Assembly (NCBI GenBank): GCA_016700415.1
Contig: CP065018.1
Location: forward strand, 2,734,001-2,798,000
Length of the DNA stretch: 64,000 nt
Reading direction: 5' to 3'
Source: Flavobacteriales bacterium
Lineage (GTDB): Bacteria > Bacteroidota > Bacteroidia > Flavobacteriales_F > PHOS-HE28
The position numbers were made by a program, and so were the translations under genes. The notes beneath the pieces were generated by a model. That model had not been told where the DNA came from. It saw only the letters and a list, made by a program, of their open reading frames with translations, and ran no database searches. Of this stretch, positions 33,993 to 43,109 are shown piece after piece (positions within the stretch are counted from its first letter, which is position 1; the number at the start of each line of letters is the position of its first letter).

Positions 33993-34090
33993 CATTCACC
34001 CAAGGCGTGGCCGGACGCGTTCCTCTGCGGGCAGGTAAGCATCCATGCGGCCGCGACGAACTGCATCTGAGCAGAGCGCGGATCTGGCGC

Positions 34091-34501
34091 TCACACCGTC
34101 GCCACCACCTTCAGCTCGATCGCGATCGGCGTGGGCAGGCAGTTGATCTCCAACGTCGTGCGGCACGGTGGATCCTTCTCGAAGTACTCCTTCCACAGCC
34201 GGTTGTAGGTGGCGAAGTCGTCTTTCATGTTGGTGAGGAAGACGGTGACGTCCACGATCTTCTCCCAGCTGCTCCCGGCGTCCTCCAAGATCCACTTTAC
34301 GTTCTGGAACACGCTGCGCACCTGTGTTTCAATGTCGTAGCTGAGGATCTTCCCTTCGGCATCCAGTTCCACACCGGGGATCTTCTTTGTGCCCCGTTCA
34401 CGTGGACCGACACCGCTGAGGAAGAGCAGCTCTCCCACGCGGCGGGCATGCGGATAGTGGCCTACGGGCTCGGGTGCTTTGCTGCTGGAAATGGAAGGCA
34501 T
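34091..34501 (-). CDS. RidA/YjgF family protein, 2-aminomuconate deaminase-like
   Basis: From ATG 34501 (MPSISSSKAPEPVGHYPHAR) the protein has 136 residues and covers the whole RidA fold. The segments LLFLSGVGPRERGTKKIPGV and VFQNVKWILEDAGSSWEKIV, plus the C-terminal CRTTLEINCLPTPIAIELKV with the substrate-anchoring arginine, match the aminomuconate deaminase branch rather than the general imine deaminase branch. That branch acts in tryptophan/kynurenine or aminophenol degradation, but no other gene of such a pathway is nearby. A general enamine/imine hydrolysis role is also possible. Confidence 0.85.
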   Translation of the reverse strand: MPSISSSKAPEPVGHYPHARRVGELLFLSGVGPRERGTKKIPGVELDAEGKILSYDIETQVRSVFQNVKWILEDAGSSWEKIVDVTVFLTNMKDDFATYNRLWKEYFEKDPPCRTTLEINCLPTPIAIELKVVATV

Positions 34502-34605
34502 GGGTGGTCGGTTTGGGCTGGAATGCAGGACGAAGTTCGGGGGAATGATCGGAACAGGTGACCAATGGCACCGTTCCATGGCGGCGGGGTTACGACATTT
34601 GTACC

Positions 34606-35691
34606 ATGGGCATACGCGCGTTGATCGGCTTGACCTTGCTGCTGTTCGGTAGTGGGTGTCAACACAAGGAGAATACCATCATGCCCACCGTGGGTGCGAT
34701 CACGGAGAGCGTGTATGCCAACGGATCCGTGAAGGCCGAGGGGCAGTATCAAGTGTTCCCCACGGTGAACGGTACCGTGCTGGCCTTGCTGGTGAAGGAA
34801 GGCGATACGGTGAAGGCCGGCCAGCCGTTGATGCGGATCGACGACCGTACGAGCAGCCTCAACACCCGTAGTACTGACGCTCAATTGCGCCTGCTGGAGC
34901 AGAACATCCGCGAGGATGGCCCCGTGCTCTCACGGCTGCGTGCCACTGTGGATCAGGCGCGAGATAAGCTCACCTTGGACAGCACCAATTTCAAACGACA
35001 AGAAGCGTTGTGGGCGCAGGGCATCGGCAGCCGGAACGAGCTGGACCAGCGCCAACTGGCCTACACCACCAGCAAGGCTGCCTACCACATGGCTTCGAAA
35101 GCTTTGGTGGAGAACAGGGAACAACTGCGCACCTCGTTGGAGGTGGCACGCAACACGGCGGCCATCAGCGCAGTGGGTGATGCGGACCGGGCACCGGGCA
35201 GCTTGATGGACGGCATCGTGTACGACCTGTTGATCGAACCCGGTGAACTGGCCACGCCGCAGAAGCCCGTGGCGGTGATCGGCAGTGCCTCGGACCTGTA
35301 CTTGGAGATGGAGGTGGATGAATTCGACATCCGGCGGATCAAGCCGGGCCAACACGTGTTCGTTACGCTGGACAGCTATGGGGGGCAAGCCTTTGAGGCG
35401 GAGGTCACGCGTGTCATTCCCCTGATGAACGAGCGCTCACGCACTTTCAAGGTGGAGGCACGCTTCACCAAGCGTCCGCCGCAGCTGTTTCCCAACCTTA
35501 CGGTAGAGGCCAGCATCGTGATCCGCACCAAGGAAAACGCTTTGCTGGTGCCGGCATCCTACATCGTGGACGGCACCTATGTGCTTACGGACGGCGATGA
35601 GAAGACACTGGTGAAGCTCGGCGCGCATGACATGGAAAAGGTGGAGGTGCTCGAAGGTATTACGGCCAATACCACGCTGTACAAGCCGTGA
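34606..35691 (+). CDS. HlyD/MacA-like periplasmic adaptor lipoprotein
   Basis: From ATG 34606 the protein has 361 residues and a lipoprotein signal (MGIRALIGLTLLLFGSGC, lipobox GSGC). It has two half lipoyl domains (TVNGTVLALLVKEGDTVKAG at about 53-72, and MDGIVYDLLIEPGELATPQK) around a coiled-coil hairpin (about 85-185), then a beta-barrel domain. It is the adaptor of an ABC exporter with the permease and ATPase genes that follow by 4-base overlaps. No TolC gene is linked here, so the pump may borrow another outer membrane channel. Confidence 0.88.
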   Translation: MGIRALIGLTLLLFGSGCQHKENTIMPTVGAITESVYANGSVKAEGQYQVFPTVNGTVLALLVKEGDTVKAGQPLMRIDDRTSSLNTRSTDAQLRLLEQNIREDGPVLSRLRATVDQARDKLTLDSTNFKRQEALWAQGIGSRNELDQRQLAYTTSKAAYHMASKALVENREQLRTSLEVARNTAAISAVGDADRAPGSLMDGIVYDLLIEPGELATPQKPVAVIGSASDLYLEMEVDEFDIRRIKPGQHVFVTLDSYGGQAFEAEVTRVIPLMNERSRTFKVEARFTKRPPQLFPNLTVEASIVIRTKENALLVPASYIVDGTYVLTDGDEKTLVKLGAHDMEKVEVLEGITANTTLYKP

Positions 35692-36971
35692 TCCGGTCGA
35701 TGCGCTTGCTGGCCACCATCGCCATTACCCTGCTGCGCGCCAAGCTGCGGCAGAGCATCGTGGCGGCCGTGGGCGTGATGTTCAGCATCGCCATGTTCGT
35801 CACGCTTCTCGGTTTCATGAACGGCCTGAACCAGTTGTTGGACGGCCTGATATTGAACCGCACCCCGCACATCCGCCTGTATAATGAACTTCGTGCATCA
35901 GCAGAGCAACCGGTGCAGTTGGCCTATGCGGACAGCGCCACCGCAGGGCATGCTTCCATGCACCACTTCATCTACTCCATCAAGCCCAAGGACGATCTGC
36001 CCCGCCTGCGCAATGCCACGGCCATCATGGACGTCCTGAACAAGGACCCCCGCGTGTTGGCCATATCACCAAGGTTGGTGGCACAGGTGCTCTTCAACGC
36101 GGGCACCACCGACCTCACCGGCCAGGTGAACGGGATCGATGTAATGCGGGAGGTGCGCTACTACATGTTCCAGGACTACATGGTGGCGGGCGATCCAAAC
36201 GATCTTGCCAACGGCAACAACACGATCGTGTTGGGAAAGGGATTGGCTGACCTCATGGAGGCCAAGATCGGCGACCTCGTGCAGGTGACCACCGCCACCG
36301 GTGACCGCACCATGCTGCGCGTGGTAGGCTACTTCCAAAGCGGCATCGCCGACGTTGACAAAGTGCAGTGCTATGCCAACATCAAGACCGTACAGAAACT
36401 GCTGGCCCGGCCCGCGAGCTATTTTACCGACATCAACATCAAGCTGCACGACCTGAACGAAGCGCCCACCATGGCCAAGGAGCTCGCCGTGCGCTTCGGG
36501 GTGCAGGCCACGGACATCCAGACCGCGAACGCACAGTTCGAGACCGGCTCCGATGTGCGCAACATCATCAGCTACGCGGTCGGTATCGTCCTACTGATCG
36601 TGGCGGGCTTCGGCATCTACAATATCCTGAACATGATGATCTATGAGAAGCTGGACGCCATCGCCATCCTCAAGGCCACCGGCTTCAGCGGCAGCGATGT
36701 GCGCCGGATCTTCCTCCTGCTCAGCATTATCATCGGCATCGCAGGTGCCTTGGGTGGCCTTGTCGTGGGCGTCACGCTGCAGCACATCATCGATAATATC
36801 CCCTTCGACACCGCAGCCCTGCCGTCGGTCACCACCTTCCCGGTGGACTATTCCATCCGTTACTATGTCATCGCCGTCACCTTTGCCCTGGCCACCACGT
36901 GGGTAGCGGGCTGGTTCCCTGCGCGCAAGGCCAGCCAAGTGGACCCGGTGGAGATCATCCGAGGAAAATGA
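35688..36971 (+). CDS. MacB/LolE-like ABC transporter permease (FtsX family)
   Basis: A 427-residue permease with one N-terminal helix (about 20-42), a large periplasmic domain (about 55-275) and three C-terminal helices (about 290-315, 340-370 and 388-410), the FtsX/MacB topology. The start is GTG at 35688, which overlaps the adaptor stop; ATG 35700 is an alternative that shortens it by four residues. The C-terminal DPVEIIRGK is the usual ending of this family. It uses mechanotransmission from the ATPase to move a periplasmic substrate, such as a lipoprotein, peptide or antibiotic; which one cannot be told. Confidence 0.9.
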   Translation: MIRSMRLLATIAITLLRAKLRQSIVAAVGVMFSIAMFVTLLGFMNGLNQLLDGLILNRTPHIRLYNELRASAEQPVQLAYADSATAGHASMHHFIYSIKPKDDLPRLRNATAIMDVLNKDPRVLAISPRLVAQVLFNAGTTDLTGQVNGIDVMREVRYYMFQDYMVAGDPNDLANGNNTIVLGKGLADLMEAKIGDLVQVTTATGDRTMLRVVGYFQSGIADVDKVQCYANIKTVQKLLARPASYFTDINIKLHDLNEAPTMAKELAVRFGVQATDIQTANAQFETGSDVRNIISYAVGIVLLIVAGFGIYNILNMMIYEKLDAIAILKATGFSGSDVRRIFLLLSIIIGIAGALGGLVVGVTLQHIIDNIPFDTAALPSVTTFPVDYSIRYYVIAVTFALATTWVAGWFPARKASQVDPVEIIRGK

Positions 36972-37651
36972 ACACGAGCGGGCTGGTACTGGAAGTGGAG
37001 AAGGTGAACAAGTACTTCCACGACCCTGTGACCATTCAGGTGCTGAAGGAGGTGAGCATGCAGGTGGCCCGTGGTGAATTCGTGAGCATCACCGGCAAGA
37101 GCGGCTGCGGCAAGAGCACCTTGCTGTACATCCTCAGCACCATGGACACGGACTACGAGGGTGAGCTGAAGATCGATGGTGAACCCACACGGAAGTCCGA
37201 TCATACCCGGTTGGCCCGCATCCGCAACGAAAAGATCGGCTTCGTCTTCCAGTTCCACTACCTGCTCACGGAATTCAGCGTGTTGCACAACGTGATGCTT
37301 CCCGGGTTAAAGCTGGGCCTGAAGAGCCGCGAGGAAGTGGAGCACCGCGCCATGCAACTGCTGGGCGAACTCGGCATCGCCGACCAAGCGCTCAAAGGAG
37401 CCAACCAGATCAGCGGCGGCCAGAAACAGCGGGTGGCCATCGCCCGTGCCATGATCAATGATCCGCTCATCATCATGGGCGATGAGCCCACCGGCAACTT
37501 GGACAGCCGGAACAGTGATATCGTCTTCGACATCTTCCGCCGCATCGCCGATGAGCACAAGCGCAGCCTGCTGATCGTTACGCACGACCAGGATTTTGCA
37601 GCGCGCACGGACCGCATCATCGAGATGGATGATGGGCGCGTGGTCTCCTAA
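36968..37651 (+). CDS. MacB/LolD-like ABC transporter ATPase
   Basis: A 227-residue nucleotide-binding protein with Walker A GKSGCGKST (43-51), Q-loop FQFHYLLTEF, ABC signature ISGGQKQRVAIARA, Walker B LIIMGDEPTGNLD and the switch histidine in VTHDQDFA. This is the standard set for LolD/MacB-type exporters. It starts inside the permease stop codon (ATGA at 36968-36971), so adaptor, permease and ATPase form one translationally coupled operon. Confidence 0.93.
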   Translation: MNTSGLVLEVEKVNKYFHDPVTIQVLKEVSMQVARGEFVSITGKSGCGKSTLLYILSTMDTDYEGELKIDGEPTRKSDHTRLARIRNEKIGFVFQFHYLLTEFSVLHNVMLPGLKLGLKSREEVEHRAMQLLGELGIADQALKGANQISGGQKQRVAIARAMINDPLIIMGDEPTGNLDSRNSDIVFDIFRRIADEHKRSLLIVTHDQDFAARTDRIIEMDDGRVVS

Positions 37652-37660
37652 AGCCCACGC

Positions 37661-38125
37661 TCACACACCGAACTGCCGCAAATGATGGTCCAGGTGCTTG
37701 TGGAAAAGCACGTTCCACTCGGCACTGGTCAACGCACCGAAAGAAGGTGAGTGCTTCCCTTCGAAATAGGCGGCGCCAAGCTCCTGCGTCCTGTTGATGT
37801 ATGCGATCATACGTTCGCGTTCCTCGGTGAAGTCCCTTTCATCCGTGATCAGGAACTCAGGTGCGGTCCGGCTGTTGCGCTTGTAGGGCTTTGGGCCCAC
37901 GACCACCGGTTTGAGGAAGAGCTTCAGTAACGTCCGCACGAACGCGTTGGGCGGCGGATGTCGCTTGGCATACTCCGGGTCGTACACCATCTCATAGATG
38001 CAGTTGCAATGCGCGAGCATCTGGCCCACGTTCATCTTGCCCCATTTCGGCGCGGTATCTGCCTGTAAGCGGTTAATGCGGGCGATCGCGAGATCCGAAA
38101 CGGATCTTGAGAAAATGTTTTCCAT
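37661..38125 (-). CDS. DUF1569 / DinB-like protein
   Basis: From ATG 38125 (MENIFSRSVSDLAIARINRL) the protein has 154 residues in a DinB-like four-helix bundle. Possible metal ligands are spread as the family expects: MNVGQMLAHC near residue 32 and HKHLDHHLRQFG near the C-terminus. The family (DUF1569) is uncharacterised; relatives with a metal site act on thiols. The frame continues upstream to 38356 but lacks protein character there. It faces the ABC ATPase gene end to end, 9 bases apart. Confidence 0.8.
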   Translation of the reverse strand: MENIFSRSVSDLAIARINRLQADTAPKWGKMNVGQMLAHCNCIYEMVYDPEYAKRHPPPNAFVRTLLKLFLKPVVVGPKPYKRNSRTAPEFLITDERDFTEERERMIAYINRTQELGAAYFEGKHSPSFGALTSAEWNVLFHKHLDHHLRQFGV

Positions 38126-38424
38126 GTGAGGGGTCGATAGAGGTGGAATATAGGCCGAAAGAGTGTTTGGCTCACGACTGTGGCTGCCGGGTGCGGAGGA
38201 AAGGCTGAACCAGGTTCTGTGGGATTCCTCAAGGCTCAGTTCAACGACATCGGGCCCTTGCGGCGAAGCCCTCACGAAAGATCGGTCTCCTTGGTGATTG
38301 ATGACATGGCCCAAGGACAGTTCATGATCGACGACGAAGTTGTTTTTGTCGACCAACCGTCATTGGGGCGTAACCACCACCTCGCCAACGGCGTACACCG
38401 GTGCCTTTCCCAATTGAGGGCCGC
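38126..38424. other. Intergenic region between divergent DUF1569 and secreted-protein genes
   Basis: No gene or clear structure is seen in this 299-base gap. It should contain both divergent promoters. Confidence 0.4.
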
Positions 38425-39177
38425 ATGAAGTTCATAAGCACACACGCATTCGCCTTGTTCACGCTGATCACCGGTATCTCCGGTGTGCAGGCCCAACAAC
38501 AAGCGTTGACCTGGAATTGGGCCAATACGATCTGCAGCAATATGCTCAACTGTAGCGATGGCTGCAGCTCCTGCAACCTGCCAAGTCCACTGGTCAACAA
38601 CTTCTATGGCACCAATGCGGCCTGGGTGGGCCTCACAACCTGCCCGCAACCCGTTGTGACGGGGGACAATGCCGTGTTCAGCGAAGGCTGGTCCTCCGCT
38701 CCTGACGCGTCTAAATTGATGATGGTCAGCGGCATCGTTGCCATCCCCATGACGTTGGATTCGATCATCATCCGTCACCGCACGGCTGATCAAGGACCCA
38801 CTTGGTTGCGCATTTCCCTGAAACGCGACCTGTCCCAGCCCGCCACGAAGGTCTACGAGGGTCCCATCAGCTCCGAATTTAACAGCCTGGACCTTACCGA
38901 CATGGGGCTCATGGAGATACCCGAAGGCAACACCGCCGGCGGCTTCCAATTGCAATTCCAAGCCTTTGGCAGCGATGGGGGCGCATGGGTCCTGGACCAG
39001 GTGCGCGTGGTGGTTTCGCCCTACATGTCCAACCTCGCCACGGGGTTGACCGAGTTGAGCTCGCGGCCCGCTGACAGGTCAGAGCCGATGTATGATGTCT
39101 TAGGCCGTCCGGCCGATAGCAATACGTTGCTGAGCATCTCGCGCGACGGCACCCGCCGCGTTGTGGTGATCGAATAA
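38425..39177 (+). CDS. Secreted protein of unknown function
   Basis: From ATG 38425 the protein has 250 residues with a signal peptide (MKFISTHAFALFTLITGISGVQAQ). A Cys-rich patch (CSNMLNCSDGCSSCN at about 36-50) may form disulfides. The rest looks beta-rich, with jelly-roll-like strands. The last 30 residues (PMYDVLGRPADSNTLLSIS) resemble the degenerate end of a T9SS sorting domain, though less clearly than at 30692-31819. No enzyme motif was recognised. It is likely exported to the cell surface. Confidence 0.7.
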   Translation: MKFISTHAFALFTLITGISGVQAQQQALTWNWANTICSNMLNCSDGCSSCNLPSPLVNNFYGTNAAWVGLTTCPQPVVTGDNAVFSEGWSSAPDASKLMMVSGIVAIPMTLDSIIIRHRTADQGPTWLRISLKRDLSQPATKVYEGPISSEFNSLDLTDMGLMEIPEGNTAGGFQLQFQAFGSDGGAWVLDQVRVVVSPYMSNLATGLTELSSRPADRSEPMYDVLGRPADSNTLLSISRDGTRRVVVIE

Positions 39178-39223
39178 TACCGAGGTCCTTCCTTTTCAAT
39201 ACGGCGCGGCATCGCAGCGCCGG

Positions 39224-39231
39224 TATCTTCG
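39224..39231 (+). promoter_or_regulatory. Candidate -7 element for lysS
   Basis: TATCTTCG matches the TAnnTTCG variant seen before several genes in this window and lies 17 bases before the lysS ATG. Confidence 0.35.
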
Positions 39232-39248
39232 CGGCCATTGATCAACAA

Positions 39249-40763
39249 ATGGCAGAGACTTTGAGCGAACAGGAAGCCAATCGCCGGACTTCCCTTCAAA
39301 AGATCCGTGACCTCGGGATCGAGCCGTTCCCTGCGGCGGAATTCCCTGTTACCGCAACGAGCAAAGGCATCGCGGCCAGCTTCAAGGATGATGCGCCGCA
39401 ACAGGACGTCGCCCTGGCCGGCCGTTTGATGAGCATCCGCATCATGGGCAAGGCCGCGTTCGCGGTGCTGCGCGATGGGGAAGGCGACCAGCAGATCTAC
39501 ATCAGCCGCGACGACATCGCCCCCGGCGAGGACAAGGCGATGTACAACGACTTCTTCAAGAAATACTTGGACCTCGGCGACTTCATCGGCGTGAAAGGCT
39601 TTGTGTTCCGCACGCGCACCGGCGAGATCACCGTGCATGTGAAGGAGCTGACGATGCTCGCGAAGTCGCTGCGTCCGCTGCCCACCGTGAAGACCGATGA
39701 GGAAGGCAACGTTCACGATGCCTTCGCCGACCCCGAGCAGCGCTACCGCATGCGCTATGTGGACCTCATCGTGAACCGCGACGTGAAGGAGACGTTTTTG
39801 AAGCGCGCCCGGATCTTCGATGCCATGCGGAAGAGTTTCCAAGAGGCCGGCTATATCGAAGTGGACACGCCCGTGCTGCAGGCCATTCCCGGTGGTGCGG
39901 CGGCGCGTCCGTTCGCAACGCACCACAACGCGCTGGACACGCCCTTCTACCTCCGCATTGCTAACGAGCTCTATCTGAAGCGCCTCATCGTGGGCGGCTT
40001 CGACGGCGTGTTCGAGTTCAGCCGCAACTTCCGCAACGAGGGCATGGACCGCACCCACAACCCGGAGTTCACCGTGATGGAGCTCTACGTGGCCTACAAG
40101 GACTACCGCTGGATGATGGACTACATCGAAGGTGTCTTCACCGCGGCGGCCAACGCCGCCAACGGCGCGCCCACCGCTACCTTCCAGGGCAAGGAGATCA
40201 GCTTCAAGGCCCCGTTCAAGCGCATCACCATGTGCGGCGCGATCAAGGAGAAGACCGGCCAGGATGTGCTGGAATTGGATGAACAAACCTTGGGCGAACT
40301 CTGTAAAAAACACGGCATCGAGGTGACGGCCAGCATGGGCAAAGGCAAGTTGATCGACGAGCTCTTCAGCGAGCTGGTGCAGCCGGAATTGATCCAGCCC
40401 ACCTTCGTGATGGACTTCCCCTTGGAGATGAGCCCGCTTTGCAAGAAACACCGCGACGACGACCGCCTTACCGAGCGCTTCGAGCTCTTCATCGGCGGCT
40501 TCGAAGTGGCCAATGCCTACAGCGAGCTGAACGACCCCATCGACCAGCGCGAGCGCTTCGAGGCGCAGCTGAAGTTGATGGAGCGCGGCGACGATGAGGC
40601 CATGTTCATCGACCGCGATTTTCTTCGCGCGCTGGAGTATGGCATGCCCCCGACAAGTGGCATCGGCATCGGTATGGACCGGCTGGTGATGCTGCTCACG
40701 GACAATCCTGCGATCCAGGAGGTGCTGCTGTTCCCGCAGATGCGGCCGGAAAAATTCGACTAA
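39249..40763 (+). CDS. lysS: Lysyl-tRNA synthetase, class II
   Basis: A 504-residue enzyme that charges tRNA-Lys with lysine. The N-terminal OB-fold anticodon-binding domain spans about 55-150. The class II catalytic domain follows with motif 2 (FEFSRNFRNEGMDRTHNPEF) and motif 3 (TSGIGIGMDRLVMLL) and an N-terminal part of motif 1 near MRKSFQEAGYIEVDTPVL. Length matches bacterial LysS. A TATCTTCG promoter-like element at 39224-39231 ends 17 bases before the ATG. Confidence 0.96.
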   Translation: MAETLSEQEANRRTSLQKIRDLGIEPFPAAEFPVTATSKGIAASFKDDAPQQDVALAGRLMSIRIMGKAAFAVLRDGEGDQQIYISRDDIAPGEDKAMYNDFFKKYLDLGDFIGVKGFVFRTRTGEITVHVKELTMLAKSLRPLPTVKTDEEGNVHDAFADPEQRYRMRYVDLIVNRDVKETFLKRARIFDAMRKSFQEAGYIEVDTPVLQAIPGGAAARPFATHHNALDTPFYLRIANELYLKRLIVGGFDGVFEFSRNFRNEGMDRTHNPEFTVMELYVAYKDYRWMMDYIEGVFTAAANAANGAPTATFQGKEISFKAPFKRITMCGAIKEKTGQDVLELDEQTLGELCKKHGIEVTASMGKGKLIDELFSELVQPELIQPTFVMDFPLEMSPLCKKHRDDDRLTERFELFIGGFEVANAYSELNDPIDQRERFEAQLKLMERGDDEAMFIDRDFLRALEYGMPPTSGIGIGMDRLVMLLTDNPAIQEVLLFPQMRPEKFD

Positions 40764-40770
40764 GCACAAG

Positions 40771-42186
40771 ATGCTCTTCAATTCCACCGAGTTCCTCGTG
40801 TTCTTCCCGGTGGTGGTGGGGCTGTTCTTCGCGCTTCCGTACAAGTGGCGCTGGCTGCTGTTACTGGTGGCGAGTTGTGTGTTCTACATGGCTTTCGTGC
40901 CGGTGTACATCCTCATTCTGGGCTTCACCATCGGCGTGGATTATTTCGCGGGGATCTTGATCGAACGATCGCTTGGAGCCGACCGGAAACGCTGGCTTGT
41001 GCTCAGCATTTTTGCCAACGTCGGTGTGCTCGCGATCTTTAAGTACTACGCTTTCCTCACCGGCAACTTGGAAGTCTTTCTCGCCTCCGTGGGCATGGCC
41101 CGGCATTTTCCGGACCTCGGCATCCTGCTACCGATCGGCCTTTCCTTCCATACGTTCCAAAGTCTGAGCTATACCGTTGAGGTGTACCGCGGGCATGTCC
41201 CTGCGGAACGGCGCTTCGGCATCTTCGCCCTGTATGTGATGTTCTTTCCACAGTTGGTCGCGGGCCCGATCGAACGGCCACAGTCCCTCTTGCCGCAGTT
41301 CCACGCACGCAGACCGTTCAACATGGACGACCTCACGTGGGGCTTGGTGAAGATGGCCTACGGCTTCTTCAAGAAGGTAGTGGTGGCGGACCGGCTGGCG
41401 CTCTTCGTGGATCCCGTCTATGCGGACCTGGGCTCGCGCAACAGCTTCACCATTCTTGTCGCCACCGTGTTCTTCGCCATCCAGATCTATTGCGATTTCA
41501 GCGGTTATTCGGACATCGCCATCGGTGCCGCGCGGATCATGGGCTTCCGCCTGATGGAGAATTTCCGGAGGCCCTATCTCTCAGGGTCCGTCAGCGAGTT
41601 CTGGGGCCGCTGGCACATCAGTCTCAGCAGCTGGTTCCGTGATTACCTCTACATCCCGTTGGGAGGTAACCGTGTGTTGAAATGGCGTTGGTACTACAAC
41701 CTCATGATCACCTTCCTGATCAGCGGTCTCTGGCACGGCGCCAATTGGACCTACGTGATCTGGGGCGCGCTGCAAGGTGGCTACCTGGTCGCATCGATCA
41801 TGCTGGGCCGGTCTTCTTCGCGCATGGTGCAAGCGATCGGTCTGCACCGCGTGCCAAGGGTCCGCCGCGCGATCAATGTGAGCTTCACCTTCGTCCTTGT
41901 TACGCTGGCATGGGTGTTTTTCCGTGCCACCACGGCGAAGCAGGCTTTCACGGGCTTGGGCAAGTTGCTCCATTTCCATGGGCCGATCGCTTTCGATGGC
42001 GTGTTCGACAACGTGGACAACTACCACTTCGCGGCCTGCATGGGCGCCATTGCGCTGCTCGTGCTGAGCTATCGCTTGCCGATCGACCTGCGGCTGAAAC
42101 GGCCCCGCACATTCATCGTCCTCACTACCTTGATCATCATCGTCCTCGGGCGCAATGGCGGAGACTTCATCTACTTCCAGTTCTAA
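40771..42186 (+). CDS. MBOAT O-acyltransferase (AlgI-like)
   Basis: A 471-residue multi-helix protein of the membrane-bound O-acyltransferase family. The active-site region ISGLWHGANWTYVIWG holds the invariant His322, and the second conserved block WGRWHISLSSWFRDYLYIPL carries His282. About eleven helices are expected. The family moves acyl groups, usually acetyl, onto exported polysaccharides or lipids. Its 3' end overlaps the next gene by 32 bases, and that gene encodes an AlgJ/X-like partner, so the two likely modify a cell-surface glycan. lysS ends 7 bases before it. Confidence 0.93.
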   Translation: MLFNSTEFLVFFPVVVGLFFALPYKWRWLLLLVASCVFYMAFVPVYILILGFTIGVDYFAGILIERSLGADRKRWLVLSIFANVGVLAIFKYYAFLTGNLEVFLASVGMARHFPDLGILLPIGLSFHTFQSLSYTVEVYRGHVPAERRFGIFALYVMFFPQLVAGPIERPQSLLPQFHARRPFNMDDLTWGLVKMAYGFFKKVVVADRLALFVDPVYADLGSRNSFTILVATVFFAIQIYCDFSGYSDIAIGAARIMGFRLMENFRRPYLSGSVSEFWGRWHISLSSWFRDYLYIPLGGNRVLKWRWYYNLMITFLISGLWHGANWTYVIWGALQGGYLVASIMLGRSSSRMVQAIGLHRVPRVRRAINVSFTFVLVTLAWVFFRATTAKQAFTGLGKLLHFHGPIAFDGVFDNVDNYHFAACMGAIALLVLSYRLPIDLRLKRPRTFIVLTTLIIIVLGRNGGDFIYFQF

Positions 42187-43090
42187 GCGCGCGGTGTTCC
42201 GCTTCCTGCTGTCCACGGCCGTGGGGATCGGCTTGGGCTGCCTGCTGCTGGACCGGCCGCTCACGCGCTTGGCCTTGGCGAACGAGAATTTCGGCGCGTT
42301 CAAGGTGCAGCGGATGTTCACGGAAGATCACCCGGGCGAAGTGGCCATCATCGGTTCTTCGCGTGCTGCGGGTTCCTACGTCCCTTCGCTGCTGGGCGAC
42401 TCCGTGTTCAATTACGGCATCGAGGAGACCGGCTGGCGGGAAGCCGAATTGATGCTCTCCAAGGAACTATCAAAACCGAAGAACACACCGGTGATCGTCA
42501 ACTTCGAGTACTCGTTCTTCGACGGCCACCGACCGAACACGGCGCACTTCATCCCTGCAGCGGGCCAGCCGGAAGTGCGGGATCTCCTCGGTAAGCGCAT
42601 GCGTTGGTATTACCGCTTTCCGACGCTGCGGTATTTCGGATCAGTGGACGAATACGTCCGGGTGTTCATCCCGTGGGTCACAAGAAGGGGACAGGTTTCG
42701 GACAACGGCTTCTTCATCGACCAGGGACCGGACCGCGCCACGCGCGACAAGATGATGGCCATCGGAAAGACCAAGCTTCCTATGCAATGGAAGCCACACC
42801 CCGCGGAGGAAAAGGCGTTCCTGGAATTGTTGGGCTCCACGCAACGCACGATCGTATTGGCCATTTCACCGTACTACCCGGAATTCTACACCGATTTCGG
42901 CCACATGGACCAAGCTGAGGCATGGCTGGCCGCTGCTCGTTCACTCCCGAACGTGGTGGTGGTGGACCTTGGCCGGATGCCCTTGCCGGAAACGGACTAT
43001 CTCAACATTACGCACGTGATGCTGCCCGGTGCCGAAGCCTTCAGCAAGGAACTGCGGAAGGAGTTGAACGCGCGCGGGATCGAGCTCTGA
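42155..43090 (+). CDS. SGNH/AlgJ-like partner of the MBOAT protein
   Basis: A 311-residue protein with an N-terminal membrane anchor (about 11-30) and a periplasmic SGNH-hydrolase-like domain. The nucleophile block is VAIIGSSRAAGSY (about 63-75), and a C-terminal NITHVMLPGAEAFS block contains the putative catalytic His. DltD, AlgJ and AlgX proteins use this fold to pass acyl groups to a polymer. The 32-base overlap with the MBOAT gene supports co-translation. The acceptor polymer is unknown. Confidence 0.82.
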   Translation: MAETSSTSSSKRAVFRFLLSTAVGIGLGCLLLDRPLTRLALANENFGAFKVQRMFTEDHPGEVAIIGSSRAAGSYVPSLLGDSVFNYGIEETGWREAELMLSKELSKPKNTPVIVNFEYSFFDGHRPNTAHFIPAAGQPEVRDLLGKRMRWYYRFPTLRYFGSVDEYVRVFIPWVTRRGQVSDNGFFIDQGPDRATRDKMMAIGKTKLPMQWKPHPAEEKAFLELLGSTQRTIVLAISPYYPEFYTDFGHMDQAEAWLAAARSLPNVVVVDLGRMPLPETDYLNITHVMLPGAEAFSKELRKELNARGIEL

Positions 43091-43109
43091 TACACGAACG
43101 TTGACGGTT

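Noticed and set aside
39021..40844. Antisense 607-residue open frame across lysS
   Set aside because: Shadow frame; lysS on the plus strand has all class II motifs.
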